From the NCBI GenBank assembly GCA_050950065.1, contig JBMNGX010000006.1, forward strand, positions 124,001 through 188,000: DNA of 64,000 nucleotides, read 5' to 3'. Positions 15,477-24,420 of the stretch are shown here, in pieces. The notes below the pieces were generated by a model, which was given only the letters and a program-made list of their open reading frames with translations, searched no databases and was not told where the DNA came from. Position 1 is the first letter of the stretch, and each line of letters opens with the position of its first letter. Made by a program: the position numbers and the translations under genes. The stretch is from JBAYOE01 sp050950065 (GTDB taxonomy: Bacteria; Spirochaetota; Spirochaetia; Sphaerochaetales; Sphaerochaetaceae).

Positions 15477-16487
15477 ATGAAGGAAATTACATTAGGAATC
15501 ATTGGTGCTGGAAGAATTGCTTATGTCCATGCTAACAACATTCAGCGTAACATAGTTGGGGCAAAAGTTAAGAGTATTAGTGATCCATACTTAAGCGATG
15601 ATGCGCGCAAATGGATAGCAGATCTTGGTATTGAAGTTGTTACCGACTCTTACAAAGATTTACTTGATGACAAAGAAATTGATGCAATTGTAATTTGTTC
15701 TCCAACTGATACCCACTCCGAAATGATTAGAGCTTCGGTCAAAGCTGGTAAAGATGTCTTTTGTGAAAAGCCTTTAGATTTAGATTCTAATGAGATTAGA
15801 AAAACACTAGATATTGTTAAAGAGACAGGTAAAAAAGTGATGGTTGGTTTTAATCGCCGCTTTGATCACAACTTTGCTGCAGTTCAAGAGGCTGTTGCCA
15901 CTAAAAGAATTGGAGATTTGCACTTAGTACGTATTACCAGCAGGGACCCATCTCCACCACCAGTAAGTTATGTAAAATCATCTGGCGGTCTATTTAAAGA
16001 TATGACAATTCACGATTTTGACATGGCTAGATTTTTAACCGGTAGTGAAGCTGTGGAAGTTTTCGCTTATGGTGCAGTATTAGTAGACCCTGAAATAGGA
16101 AAAGCTGGAGACATCGATACAGCAGTTGTAGTTATGAAGATGGAAAACGGTTCAATAGTTTATATCGACAACTCTCGTGAAGCAGTTTACGGATACGACC
16201 AAAGGGCAGAGGTCTTTGGTACCAAAGGTGCTATGGAGAGTCAAAATGATCTTCCTCACACTGCAGTATTTAGCGGTAAAGATGGAGTTGTTGCCGAAAA
16301 ACCACTTTATTTCTTCTTAGAGCGTTACAACGAAGCTTACATCTTAGAAATGAAAGCATTTGTTGATGCAATTAAAGATGGCAAAGAGGTTCCAGTGATT
16401 GGAATTGATGGCTTAAATAGTGTTTTAATTGCAGAAGCTGCTTTAGAGTCTTTGAAAACTGGTAAAAGTACAAAAGTTAAATATTAG
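15477..16487 (+). CDS. iolG: Gfo/Idh/MocA dehydrogenase, inositol 2-dehydrogenase-like (copy 1)
   Basis: NAD-dependent oxidation of an inositol to an inosose is the probable role. 336 residues from the ATG at 15477 (GGGGGA upstream; an in-frame ATG at 15456 lies inside the operator). GIIGAGRIAYVHA binds the dinucleotide, CEKPLDLD carries the EKP motif, and KDMTIHDFDMARFL has the catalytic Asp/His pair of this family. It heads an operon with iolI-like, iolB and iolE genes, which supports the inositol role. Three further paralogues in the window (27882, 35903, 39037) probably act on different isomers or derivatives. Confidence 0.85.
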   Translation: MKEITLGIIGAGRIAYVHANNIQRNIVGAKVKSISDPYLSDDARKWIADLGIEVVTDSYKDLLDDKEIDAIVICSPTDTHSEMIRASVKAGKDVFCEKPLDLDSNEIRKTLDIVKETGKKVMVGFNRRFDHNFAAVQEAVATKRIGDLHLVRITSRDPSPPPVSYVKSSGGLFKDMTIHDFDMARFLTGSEAVEVFAYGAVLVDPEIGKAGDIDTAVVVMKMENGSIVYIDNSREAVYGYDQRAEVFGTKGAMESQNDLPHTAVFSGKDGVVAEKPLYFFLERYNEAYILEMKAFVDAIKDGKEVPVIGIDGLNSVLIAEAALESLKTGKSTKVKY

Positions 16488-16495
16488 GTGAAAAT

Positions 16496-17308
16496 ATGAG
16501 AGTAGGATTAAATCGAATTACAATGCCCAATGTTCCACTATTTGAATTTATGCAACAGGCAAAAAAAATGGGTTTTGATGGAATTGAAGTTCGTAACGAT
16601 CTAATGGGAAAAGAAATTTTAGATAACATTGATCCTAAAGAGGTTAAAAAAATGGGTGATGAGCTTGGTCTTGAGCTCGTCACCATTAATGCCTTACAAA
16701 GATTTAATGATGATCAAAAATTCTTAGAAGAGCGTTATGAGGAATTAAAAGGTTTAGTAACACTAGCAAATGAGGCTGGAATTAATGCAGTTGTGTTAGT
16801 TCCAGTAAACGACCCCGATGATAAAAGAAGCTACGAGCAAAGAATGGAAGATACCATTGCTGCTTTAGATAAATATGGACCTCTTTTTGAAGAGATGAAA
16901 GTTCAAGGTTTAGTTGAACCGTTAGGATTTGAGATTTGTAGTTTAAGATTCAAAAGTGATGCAGTTAAAGCTATAAATCAATCTAAGTTTAAATCTAACT
17001 ACGCTATTGTTCACGACACTTTCCACCACTATTTAGCTGAAGAAGATCTGTTCTTTCCTAAAGAAACAGGTCTAATTCACCTTTCAGGCGTGCTACCTGG
17101 CAAAGAGATGAAAGATATTAGTGATGCTGATAGAATTTTAGTTAATAATGATGATGTTATGGGAAACAAAGAGCAAGTTGATGAGTTAGTTAGGCTTGGG
17201 TATGATGGATATGCATGTTATGAATGTTTCTCAGAAGAGGTTCAGAACTTTGACTTAACTACTTTGAAAGAGAAAGTCAAAGAGAGTGATAACCTCCTTT
17301 TCTCATAA
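16496..17308 (+). CDS. TIM-barrel isomerase, IolI-like (2-keto-myo-inositol isomerase)
   Basis: 270 residues of the sugar phosphate isomerase/epimerase (xylose isomerase-like) fold. It opens with GLNRITMP, continues with GFDGIEVRNDL, ITINALQRFN-like and VVLVPVNDPDD segments and ends each strand with acidic or His residues that would bind a divalent metal (VEPLGFEI, VHDTFHHY). The pattern resembles Bacillus IolI, which interconverts inosose isomers. The ATG at 16496 follows AGGTG, nine bases after iolG. It could also be another inosose-processing member of the fold. Confidence 0.7.
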   Translation: MRVGLNRITMPNVPLFEFMQQAKKMGFDGIEVRNDLMGKEILDNIDPKEVKKMGDELGLELVTINALQRFNDDQKFLEERYEELKGLVTLANEAGINAVVLVPVNDPDDKRSYEQRMEDTIAALDKYGPLFEEMKVQGLVEPLGFEICSLRFKSDAVKAINQSKFKSNYAIVHDTFHHYLAEEDLFFPKETGLIHLSGVLPGKEMKDISDADRILVNNDDVMGNKEQVDELVRLGYDGYACYECFSEEVQNFDLTTLKEKVKESDNLLFS

Positions 17309-17327
17309 CAGAAGGAGTTAATTTATA

Positions 17328-18137
17328 ATGGTTGTAAGAAAAGAAAAACCTTTTGAAAAAGGGTATCAAGCAATTACCGAGTTACACGGTAAACATAAAG
17401 AAATGATGCTCGATTTTGGAATTCTTACTTTAGACAAAGGGGATACTTACAGTTGTAACAAAGCTTTAGAGCGTGCCTACCTTTTAATCAAAGGGGAGGT
17501 TGAGTTTGTTTGGGAGAATAACAAAGAGATTGGGAAAAGATTTTCTTGTTTTGATGAGTCTCCCACTGTTTTGCATGTTCCCAAAAATGTTGAAATTACA
17601 ATTAGAGCGATTGAAAATAGCGAACTGTGTGTCGAAAGAACTGAAAACGAGAAAGAGTTTGCCAGCAAATTTTATAAACCAGAAGATATTAGAAGTGATG
17701 TTTTTGGCGCTGGTGTTTTAAATGAAGCCTCAATAAGAACTGTTAGAACAGTTTTTGATGGAGAGATCAATCCCGACTCAAACATGGTATTAGGAGAGGT
17801 TATTAACCACCCAGGAAAGTGGTCTAGTTATCCTCCTCATGACCATCCCCACCCTGAAATTTACCATTATCGCCTATTTCCAAAGCAAGGATTTGGAGTC
17901 TCCTTGTTTGATGAAGAGCCTATGTTGGTAAAAGATGGTGACACATCTTTAATCCTCCCCGATAAAACTCACTCCCAAGTGGCTGGGGCAGGGTATGCGA
18001 TGTATTACATCTGGATGATTCCCCACCTCCCACACGATAGGTGGCTCCCTTCGACTCGCTACTTCAGAGGTGAACACGATTGGATGTTAGAAAAAGATGT
18101 TAAAGTGTGGCCCGAAAGGCCCTATGAAGAACAGTAA
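17328..18137 (+). CDS. iolB: 5-deoxy-glucuronate isomerase
   Basis: Converts 5-deoxy-D-glucuronate to 5-dehydro-2-deoxy-D-gluconate in inositol breakdown. 269 residues, close to the 271 of Bacillus IolB. The bicupin fold shows the metal site in WSSYPPHDHPHPEIYHYR and later HSQVAGAGYAMYYIWMIPH and RWLPSTRYFRGEHDWM, all typical of IolB. The ATG at 17328 follows AAGGAG. It is the third gene of the iolG-iolI-iolB-iolE operon. Confidence 0.95.
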   Translation: MVVRKEKPFEKGYQAITELHGKHKEMMLDFGILTLDKGDTYSCNKALERAYLLIKGEVEFVWENNKEIGKRFSCFDESPTVLHVPKNVEITIRAIENSELCVERTENEKEFASKFYKPEDIRSDVFGAGVLNEASIRTVRTVFDGEINPDSNMVLGEVINHPGKWSSYPPHDHPHPEIYHYRLFPKQGFGVSLFDEEPMLVKDGDTSLILPDKTHSQVAGAGYAMYYIWMIPHLPHDRWLPSTRYFRGEHDWMLEKDVKVWPERPYEEQ

Positions 18138-18154
18138 TAATTAAGAGGTAATTT

Positions 18155-19048
18155 ATGGATAAAAATAGGGTAAAACTTGCAATAGCACCCATCGGCTGGA
18201 CAAATGATGATATGCCAGATTTAGGAAGAGAGAATACTTTTGAGCAAACTATAAGTGAGATGGCATTAGCTGGCTTTAGTGGAACAGAGGTGGGAAACAA
18301 ATATCCGAAAGACCCATCCGTTTTAAAAAAGTATTTAGATCTAAGAGGATTGCAAGTTTGTAACCAATGGTTCAGTAGCTACTTAACAACTAACGAGTTC
18401 GATGATGTTAAAAAAGCTTTTGTGGCACAACTTGATTTTCTTGAGCCATTAGGGGCTAAAGTTATAGGACCTGCAGAGCAAGGCTTAAGTGTGCAAGGTC
18501 AACTTACAACTCCAGTTCTATCAGGTAAACCATATTTCACAGACGATATGTGGAAAAAGTTAACTACAGGCTTGAATGAATTAGGTAAAATTGCAGCGGA
18601 TCGAGATTTCAAACTTTGTTACCATCACCACATGGGAACTGGATGTCAAACTGTTGATGAAGTTGACCGATTGATGGAAGAGACTGATCCTAAATATGTT
18701 CACCTTTTATATGATAGTGGTCACTTTGCTTTTTCAAGCCATGACCCTGTTGAGATGGTAGAAAGGTACATCGACCGAATTGGACACGTCCACTTAAAAG
18801 ATCTTAGAAGTGATGTCTTTGCAGCTGTTCAAAAAGATGATATGAGTTTCTTGGATGCCGTGAGGGCTGGAGTTTTTACTGTCCCTGGAGATGGCTCAAT
18901 TGACTTCCCATCAATTTTCAAAGTTTTAAAAGAGAGTGGATATGAGGGGTGGATGGTTGTTGAGGCTGAACAAGATCCGGCTAAGGCAAATCCATTTGAA
19001 TATGCTTTAAAAGCACGCTCTTATATTAAAGAGCATACTCAATTATAA
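18155..19048 (+). CDS. iolE: inosose dehydratase
   Basis: Removes water from scyllo-inosose to give the trihydroxycyclohexane-dione that IolD cleaves. 297 residues, the usual size. The N-terminus LAIAPIGWTNDDMPDLG is characteristic of IolE; the TIM barrel continues with TEVGNKYP, YHHHMGTG, LLYDSGHFAFS and GHVHLKDLR, which provide the metal-binding Glu, Asp and His. The ATG at 18155 follows AAGAGG. It is the last gene of the operon, 97 bases before the ROK gene. Confidence 0.94.
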   Translation: MDKNRVKLAIAPIGWTNDDMPDLGRENTFEQTISEMALAGFSGTEVGNKYPKDPSVLKKYLDLRGLQVCNQWFSSYLTTNEFDDVKKAFVAQLDFLEPLGAKVIGPAEQGLSVQGQLTTPVLSGKPYFTDDMWKKLTTGLNELGKIAADRDFKLCYHHHMGTGCQTVDEVDRLMEETDPKYVHLLYDSGHFAFSSHDPVEMVERYIDRIGHVHLKDLRSDVFAAVQKDDMSFLDAVRAGVFTVPGDGSIDFPSIFKVLKESGYEGWMVVEAEQDPAKANPFEYALKARSYIKEHTQL

Positions 19049-19095
19049 AAGGAGATAAGGCCTCTTTGGATAAGAACTTAGTTAGTAAGTAATCG

Positions 19096-19135
19096 TTGTT
19101 AACAAACTAGCTTTATGGTAAACTAGAACCATAAA
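19096..19135. promoter_or_regulatory. GTTAAC palindrome and 8-8-8 inverted repeat before the ROK gene
   Basis: TTGTTAACAA (19096-19105) is a perfect palindrome. Seven bases later TTTATGGT (19112-19119) and ACCATAAA (19128-19135) form a perfect 8-base inverted repeat around an 8-base spacer, ending at the AAGGAG ribosome site. Autoregulation by the ROK protein is the simple reading; the repeat could also fold in RNA. Confidence 0.45.
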
Positions 19136-19144
19136 GGAGATGAA

Positions 19145-20383
19145 ATGAGAATCCATCGAGGCCAAAATCCTGCTTCTATCCGTTTAAACAACATCCGTTT
19201 AATGGTCAATGTTATCCGACAAGAAGATAACATTACGATTCCAGAATTAGCAAAAAAAGTTCGTTTGAGTAAGACGACTGTTTGGAAAACAGTAGACTAT
19301 TTTATACAAAATGAGTTAATTGTTAACATAGGTAAGGGCAATACTTCTGAAGAGGGGGGAAAGAAACCCGATCTTTTCAAATTTAATAAAAACTTTGGCT
19401 ACATCATTACCATAGCCCTTTATGGTCACTATATTTCGTGTGCCCTTGCAGATGCAAATGCAAATATATTTCATGAAGAAAGAGTTAATATTAAAGTTAA
19501 TGAATCATTGGAGAGAGTCGTTTCAATAATTGTATCTCTAATAGACAAATGGCAAAATCCTACAAAGTACATTCAAGAAACTAAAAATCTCATTGGAATT
19601 GTTTTTGCACTTTCTGGAGTTGTTGACTCAAAAAAGGGAGTTGTCTTTACCTCTTCCCGTTTTAGATCATGGCCACAAAATGCCCCTTTGCTAGAAAAAA
19701 TTAAAGAACAAGTCGAATTAAAAGCTCCTTATTACATAGATAACTACAACCGCTACAGTGTTTATGGGGAAAAAGCGAAAGGCTCTTTTGAATCTTTTTC
19801 TGACATCTTTATGATATTTGCCTCAGAGAACGGAGTAGGGGGAGCAATGATTTCAGACAATGAAATTCAAAGAGGACACAACTACTTAATTGGTGAAGTT
19901 GGTCATATGAAAATAAATAGTCAAGATACAGAGAGATGTCACTGTGGTGGTTATGGGTGCTTTGAACAACAAATTTCAATTGAAAGGTTATTAAACAGAG
20001 CTAAATCTTTAGGTGCTAATTACCCAGATAGTGAGTTGAATAATGAAAGTGAGTTAAATTTGCAATCTATATTTGACTATTCAAATAAAAATGATGTGTT
20101 AGCCACCAAACTTATTGATGAGATAGCTTTGTGGTTTGCAATTGCGTTTCAAACAATTGCTTTGACAATTGATCCACAACTTATTTTAATTGGGGGCTCT
20201 TATAAAACAGCAGGAAAATACCTAATCAAAAAAATTAAAGAGTATCTAAAAGAGGTGTCGTTAGTTGATATGGAAAAACGAGTCACTATTGATTATTCAG
20301 AATATGGTGATGAGGGAGTATTGATTGGAGGTGCTTGCTACGGCTTTGATACCTATTTTAATAATTACCAAATAATTGAATAA
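19145..20383 (+). CDS. ROK-family transcriptional regulator (second copy)
   Basis: 412 residues: an N-terminal helix-turn-helix (ITIPELAKKVRLSKTTVWKT, about residues 30-49) then a ROK domain with the zinc motif CHCGGYGCFEQQ and VFALSGVVDS. It is paralogous to the ROK gene at 13020. The ATG at 19145 follows AAAGGAGATG. It sits directly after the iolG-I-B-E operon and before the minus-strand UroD/ABC operon, so it is the likely controller of GTTAAC-palindrome promoters in this island. The ligand is probably an inositol or derivative; this is inference from position. Confidence 0.88.
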   Translation: MRIHRGQNPASIRLNNIRLMVNVIRQEDNITIPELAKKVRLSKTTVWKTVDYFIQNELIVNIGKGNTSEEGGKKPDLFKFNKNFGYIITIALYGHYISCALADANANIFHEERVNIKVNESLERVVSIIVSLIDKWQNPTKYIQETKNLIGIVFALSGVVDSKKGVVFTSSRFRSWPQNAPLLEKIKEQVELKAPYYIDNYNRYSVYGEKAKGSFESFSDIFMIFASENGVGGAMISDNEIQRGHNYLIGEVGHMKINSQDTERCHCGGYGCFEQQISIERLLNRAKSLGANYPDSELNNESELNLQSIFDYSNKNDVLATKLIDEIALWFAIAFQTIALTIDPQLILIGGSYKTAGKYLIKKIKEYLKEVSLVDMEKRVTIDYSEYGDEGVLIGGACYGFDTYFNNYQIIE

Positions 20384-20408
20384 AAAAAGTGGGGGAATGT
20401 CCCCCACT
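20382..20408 (-). terminator. rho-independent terminator of the minus-strand UroD/ABC operon
   Basis: AGTGGGGGA (20388-20396) pairs with TCCCCCACT (20400-20408) around a three-base loop. Read on the minus strand the stem is followed by seven T, so it ends transcription of the gene at 20423. On the plus strand no T run follows, so it is a weak stop for the ROK gene. Confidence 0.85.
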
Positions 20409-20422
20409 ATGTAACATTTAAA

Positions 20423-21658
20423 TTAATATCTTACTGCATTAGCAGCATCGTACATTGCAACAATGTTCTCAGGAGGAATCCCAGGTAACATGTTGTGGAT
20501 AGCTGCAAAAACAAATCCCCCATCTTCCATGAATATTTCACAGTTTTTAGTTACTTCATCAGCAACTTCTTGGGGACTCTTATCTGGAAGATTGTGTTGA
20601 GTGTCAATTCCTCCTCCCCAGAATACTAAATCTTTACCAAACTCTTTTTTAAGATTTTCTGCATCCATACCGGTAGTTTGAATTTGAACTGGGTTGATAA
20701 TATCTAAACCCGCATCAATTAAATCGGGCAGAAGGTCAATAATAGAGCCACAACTGTGTAAGAACGTTTTTAGGTTAGAGTTCTTTTTAACATATTGGAA
20801 AACCTCTTTATGCCAAGGTTTGATTAGGTCCCGGTAAAGCTGTGGTGAAATCAGAGGACCAGATTGCATACCTAAATCATCACTTAAAATTAAAACATCA
20901 GCATATCCATCAACAGCTTTTAAGTACGGTTCTAGCAAGCTAATATGGCGCTCCAACAATTTGTCAAATAGTTTTCCAACTTCTTCTGGTTCAGTAAGGA
21001 GTTTCATGAAAAACTCATCGTTTCTGTATAGCCACTGTCCTGGTTCAAAAAAGAGGCTACCATAGTTAGCAGTAATACAGTAATCGGTTGTTTCGTATAA
21101 ATTTTTAGCTGCTTTATTTACCCTCTCAAAAAAATCGCTCTGATTGGCATCTTTCCACATTTGATCTGGAAGGTTCATCCAACTTATTTTTGAAATTGCT
21201 TCAGGCAAGTCATCAAAATTTTCTTTATCCAATCCATAGTAGGGGTGAATCTCTTGATCGAAATAGAACATCCCCTCTCCCATATGAGCTACAGCTTCAC
21301 CCATATCATTCTTTGCATACCAAGTATCACCTTTTTTCTCTAATCCAATCCATGCAGGGAAAAGGGCATCAGAACCGTCGGGTAAGTTCCATTTTACCCA
21401 ATCTTTTTCCGTATCAAAAACCCTTGCTAAATCTACAATATCAACTTCAAAGCGATCTAAATACCACTGTTCTGGAATAGCTAGTTGTTGGTTTACGTCA
21501 TAAACTTTTGTAGAACCACCTTGAATATTTAAGTGCTTTTTTAACTCATTATAGAGGATTGCACTCATTCCTGATGAGTGCATCCCTCCAAAGTCAACAG
21601 CTACTTTATCGGCTCTCTTGTGGTTAAGAACTGCCCTTACTCTCTCTCTATTTGTCAT
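20423..21658 (-). CDS. UroD-family methyltransferase-like protein in an inositol/sugar transport operon
   Basis: 411 residues. Motifs of the MtaA/CmuA/UroD fold: MTNRERVRAVLNHKRADKV, ILSDDLGMQSGPLISP, TFLHSCGSI (the His-x-Cys zinc pair is intact), INPVQIQTTGMD and VFWGGGIDTQ. True UroD proteins start and end differently, and heme genes are absent nearby, so methyl transfer is more likely than decarboxylation. It is the last gene of the SBP-ATPase-permease operon on the minus strand, and it resembles the gene at 32774 far more than the riboswitch-linked one. O-demethylation of an imported methylated inositol is an inference. The ATG follows GGAGAG. Confidence 0.82.
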   Translation of the reverse strand: MTNRERVRAVLNHKRADKVAVDFGGMHSSGMSAILYNELKKHLNIQGGSTKVYDVNQQLAIPEQWYLDRFEVDIVDLARVFDTEKDWVKWNLPDGSDALFPAWIGLEKKGDTWYAKNDMGEAVAHMGEGMFYFDQEIHPYYGLDKENFDDLPEAISKISWMNLPDQMWKDANQSDFFERVNKAAKNLYETTDYCITANYGSLFFEPGQWLYRNDEFFMKLLTEPEEVGKLFDKLLERHISLLEPYLKAVDGYADVLILSDDLGMQSGPLISPQLYRDLIKPWHKEVFQYVKKNSNLKTFLHSCGSIIDLLPDLIDAGLDIINPVQIQTTGMDAENLKKEFGKDLVFWGGGIDTQHNLPDKSPQEVADEVTKNCEIFMEDGGFVFAAIHNMLPGIPPENIVAMYDAANAVRY

Positions 21659-21685
21659 TAAATACTCTCCAATATTAACGAATAA

Positions 21686-22669
21686 CTAGTTTGTATCTTT
21701 TCCTTTTGTTTGAATGTCCATAATAACTGCTAAGACAATAACTACACCTTTAAGAATTTGTTGCCAGTAAGGTGAAATATTGGTGAGGTTCAAAATGTTG
21801 TTTAAGATACCAACGATTAAACCACCAATGAGAGTTCCCATAAGAGTTCCTACTCCACCAGAGAGACTAGTTCCTCCAACTACTACGGCAGTAATAGCGT
21901 CCATCTCATATTGTAACCCAGAAGAAGGTTGTCCACTATTAATACGGGACATCAAAATTACACCAGCTAATCCTGTTAGTGTTCCATGAATAATAAAAGT
22001 TGTAATTTTAATTAACTTTACGTTTACTCCAGATGCTACAGCAGCATTTTGGTTTCCACCAATTGCATATACATAACGCCCTAAACGAGTTTTTTTAGAA
22101 ACTACATAAATTAGCGCAAAGGTTATAAACATAATAAGTATTGGGATAGGGAGACCTAAAAGGGTTCCTTGTCCTAAAATTGTAAAGTTTCCAATATTAA
22201 TAATTGGTTTACCACCAGTGTATAATAAAACTAATCCCCTTGCTCCAGTCATCATTGCTAAAGTGGCAATAAATGGGGGTAGGCCGAAGTGGCTAATCAA
22301 AGTTCCCGATACTACTCCGGTGGCTGCTCCTACTAATAACCCAACTACAAGACCAAGCCACACAGAACCAGTAGCAACATACATGCTTGTTCCTATACAT
22401 CCTGCCAAAGCAGCAACAGAACCTGCAGAAAGATCAATCATTCCAGAAATAATGATCAGTGTCATTCCAAAGCCAATGATTGTTGTAATCGACATTTGTC
22501 TTAAAACGTTTAACAAGTTACGTTGGGTTAAGAAAGCTGGGCTTAGAATGCTCGAGATTATAATCATAAAGGCAAGAATGAATAAGAATCCATAACTTGC
22601 AAAAAGCTTTTTAAGGGTCATTTTTTCTTTATCATGTGATTTAATTAATTCGTTTTTAGCAACCATCAT
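21686..22669 (-). CDS. ABC transporter permease, RbsC/inositol type
   Basis: 327 residues with eight to ten hydrophobic helices and the family segments GMIDLSAGSVAAL, GLPPFIATLAMM and AITAVVVGGTSLSGGVGT of RbsC-like permeases. It overlaps the ATPase stop by four bases (ATGA), so the two are translationally coupled. With the ATPase and the binding protein it forms a CUT2-type sugar or inositol importer. The operon ends with a UroD-like gene. Confidence 0.93.
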   Translation of the reverse strand: MMVAKNELIKSHDKEKMTLKKLFASYGFLFILAFMIIISSILSPAFLTQRNLLNVLRQMSITTIIGFGMTLIIISGMIDLSAGSVAALAGCIGTSMYVATGSVWLGLVVGLLVGAATGVVSGTLISHFGLPPFIATLAMMTGARGLVLLYTGGKPIINIGNFTILGQGTLLGLPIPILIMFITFALIYVVSKKTRLGRYVYAIGGNQNAAVASGVNVKLIKITTFIIHGTLTGLAGVILMSRINSGQPSSGLQYEMDAITAVVVGGTSLSGGVGTLMGTLIGGLIVGILNNILNLTNISPYWQQILKGVVIVLAVIMDIQTKGKDTN

Positions 22670-24162
22670 ACTTCTCCTGTAGCTAAGTGCATAATATTTT
22701 CTTGGGTAGCTTCTTCTCTACTGAGAATTCCACCCACTTTCCCCTCGTGCATGACGAGAACTCTATCGCTCATCCCCAAAATTTCAGGTAATTCAGATGA
22801 AATCATAATTATAGCCATCCCCTCAGAGGCAAACTGACTCATAAGTTTATGGATTTCAGATTTGGCACCAACATCAATTCCCCTTGTTGGCTCATCTAAA
22901 ATTAAAACTTTCAAATTACGAATCAGCCACTTAGCTAAAACAACTTTTTGCTGGTTCCCACCACTGAGATTTTTTGCTGGGACATTTAAACTGGCCATTT
23001 TAATTTGAAGCTGTTTTCCAATCTCATCACTCTCTATTGTCATCTGCTTTGTATTTAGCAACCCATATTTAGAGTATGTTTCTAAGTTTGTAAGTGTAAT
23101 GTTTTCTAAAATTGGACGATCCACACAAAGGCCTAAATACTTTCGATCTTCAGGGACATAAGCAATTCCTCTTTGAATTGCATCAATGGGGTGTTTTGCT
23201 ACAAAAGGCTTTCCATCCAAAACTAAAGAGCCTGAATCTAGTTGATCAAGGCCAAAAATAGCCCTAGCTGTCTCAGTTCTGCCTGCTCCAATTAGACCCG
23301 CAACTCCTAAAATCTCTCCACGCCTTAAATCGAAGCTAACATCTTGGAAAGCTTTCCCTCTAGTTAACCCTTTAGCCTCAAAAACTACATCACCTACATC
23401 TACTTCAATCTTTGGGAATAGGTTAGTTAGCTCTCGACCTACCATCAAACTAATTAATTTGTCTTTGTTAAGATCTTTAGTTGGAACGGTATCGACCCAA
23501 CCTCCATCTCTCATAACAGTAACTTCATCACTGATTGTAAATATTTCATCCAGTTTATGTGATATGTAAATGAATGTTATTCCTTTTGCTTTTAGTTCAT
23601 TAATTAATTTGAATAAGGTATCAACTTCTGTATCGGAAATTGCACTTGTTGGTTCATCAAGAATAATCAACTTTGCATTTCTGTTTAACCCTTTAGCAAT
23701 CTCAACCATTTGTTGGTTTGCAACGGTTAACTCTTTAAGTTTAGTTCTTGGATTAAAGTTCAAACCAATATTTTTTAAATATTGTTCAGTTTCTTGATAG
23801 ATGTAATTGTGGTCCACGAAAATACCTTTTAAAGGCTCTCGCCCTAAAAACATATTTTCAGCAATAGTCATCTCGTTAACCAAGTTTAATTCTTGATAAA
23901 TAGTTGAAACTCCAATATCAAAGGCATCCTTTGTGTTAGTAATATCAACTTTTTTACCTTCGAAATAAATCTCCCCTCCATCAGGGTAGTGCTCTCCAGC
24001 TAGTATTTTCATCATCGTCGATTTACCAGCTCCATTCTCCCCAATAAGTGCATGCACTGTTCCTGGTCTAACATTCAAAGTGACGTTATCAACAGCTTTA
24101 ACCCCAGGGAAGTGTTTAACCATCTCTCTCATTTCTAAAATGAATTGATTAGACTCGTTCAA
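22666..24162 (-). CDS. ABC transporter ATPase, RbsA/MglA type (double ATPase)
   Basis: Two ATPase halves: an intact Walker A GENGAGKST, and a second-half loop GLIGAGRTET that is degenerate as usual in RbsA proteins; LSGGNQQKVVLAKW and LDEPTRGID are present. I chose the TTG at 24162 (498 residues, LNESNQFILEMREM) because AAAGGGGG lies five bases upstream and because the paralogue at 34385 begins MENSNQYQLELRDI; a GTG at 24213 would add 17 residues without a ribosome site. It powers import of a sugar or inositol by the binding protein at 24421 and the permease at 21686. Confidence 0.93.
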   Translation of the reverse strand: MNESNQFILEMREMVKHFPGVKAVDNVTLNVRPGTVHALIGENGAGKSTMMKILAGEHYPDGGEIYFEGKKVDITNTKDAFDIGVSTIYQELNLVNEMTIAENMFLGREPLKGIFVDHNYIYQETEQYLKNIGLNFNPRTKLKELTVANQQMVEIAKGLNRNAKLIILDEPTSAISDTEVDTLFKLINELKAKGITFIYISHKLDEIFTISDEVTVMRDGGWVDTVPTKDLNKDKLISLMVGRELTNLFPKIEVDVGDVVFEAKGLTRGKAFQDVSFDLRRGEILGVAGLIGAGRTETARAIFGLDQLDSGSLVLDGKPFVAKHPIDAIQRGIAYVPEDRKYLGLCVDRPILENITLTNLETYSKYGLLNTKQMTIESDEIGKQLQIKMASLNVPAKNLSGGNQQKVVLAKWLIRNLKVLILDEPTRGIDVGAKSEIHKLMSQFASEGMAIIMISSELPEILGMSDRVLVMHEGKVGGILSREEATQENIMHLATGEV

Positions 24163-24349
24163 TGTTGCCCCCTTTATACTATCATTAATAATTTTTTCGG
24201 CTTTTATGGACACACTTTAGTATAAGTTTAAAGTCCTCAACCAGGCCCACGTGGTGCCACTTATATAAAGTATTATACCAGCTACAAACGATAAGTAAAT
24301 TTATTTTTAGTATTGTATACCTTATAAAAATAGCAACATACACCAAAAT

Positions 24350-24384
24350 AATAATGGGGCACAAACAAAGTTGGCCCCATTATT
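24350..24384 (-). other. stable hairpin between binding-protein and ATPase genes
   Basis: AATAATGGGGC (24350-24360) pairs with GCCCCATTATT (24374-24384), an 11-base perfect stem with a 13-base loop. Such hairpins after binding-protein genes often reduce downstream expression or protect the 3' end. The rest of the 24163-24420 gap holds the ATPase ribosome site and a CCACGTGG palindrome. Confidence 0.65.
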
Positions 24385-24420
24385 GTTTCAAACTAAATCA
24401 TTTCTAAATCTACCAACTAA

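Noticed and set aside
20423..21658. True uroporphyrinogen decarboxylase (hemE)
   Set aside because: The His-x-Cys zinc pair and the transporter/inositol context fit methyltransferase relatives; no other heme genes are nearby and two more divergent UroD-type genes are present in the same island.
22218..22595. 125-codon plus-strand frame inside the ABC permease gene
   Set aside because: Proline- and isoleucine-rich antisense frame of a membrane protein gene; typical shadow of hydrophobic codons.
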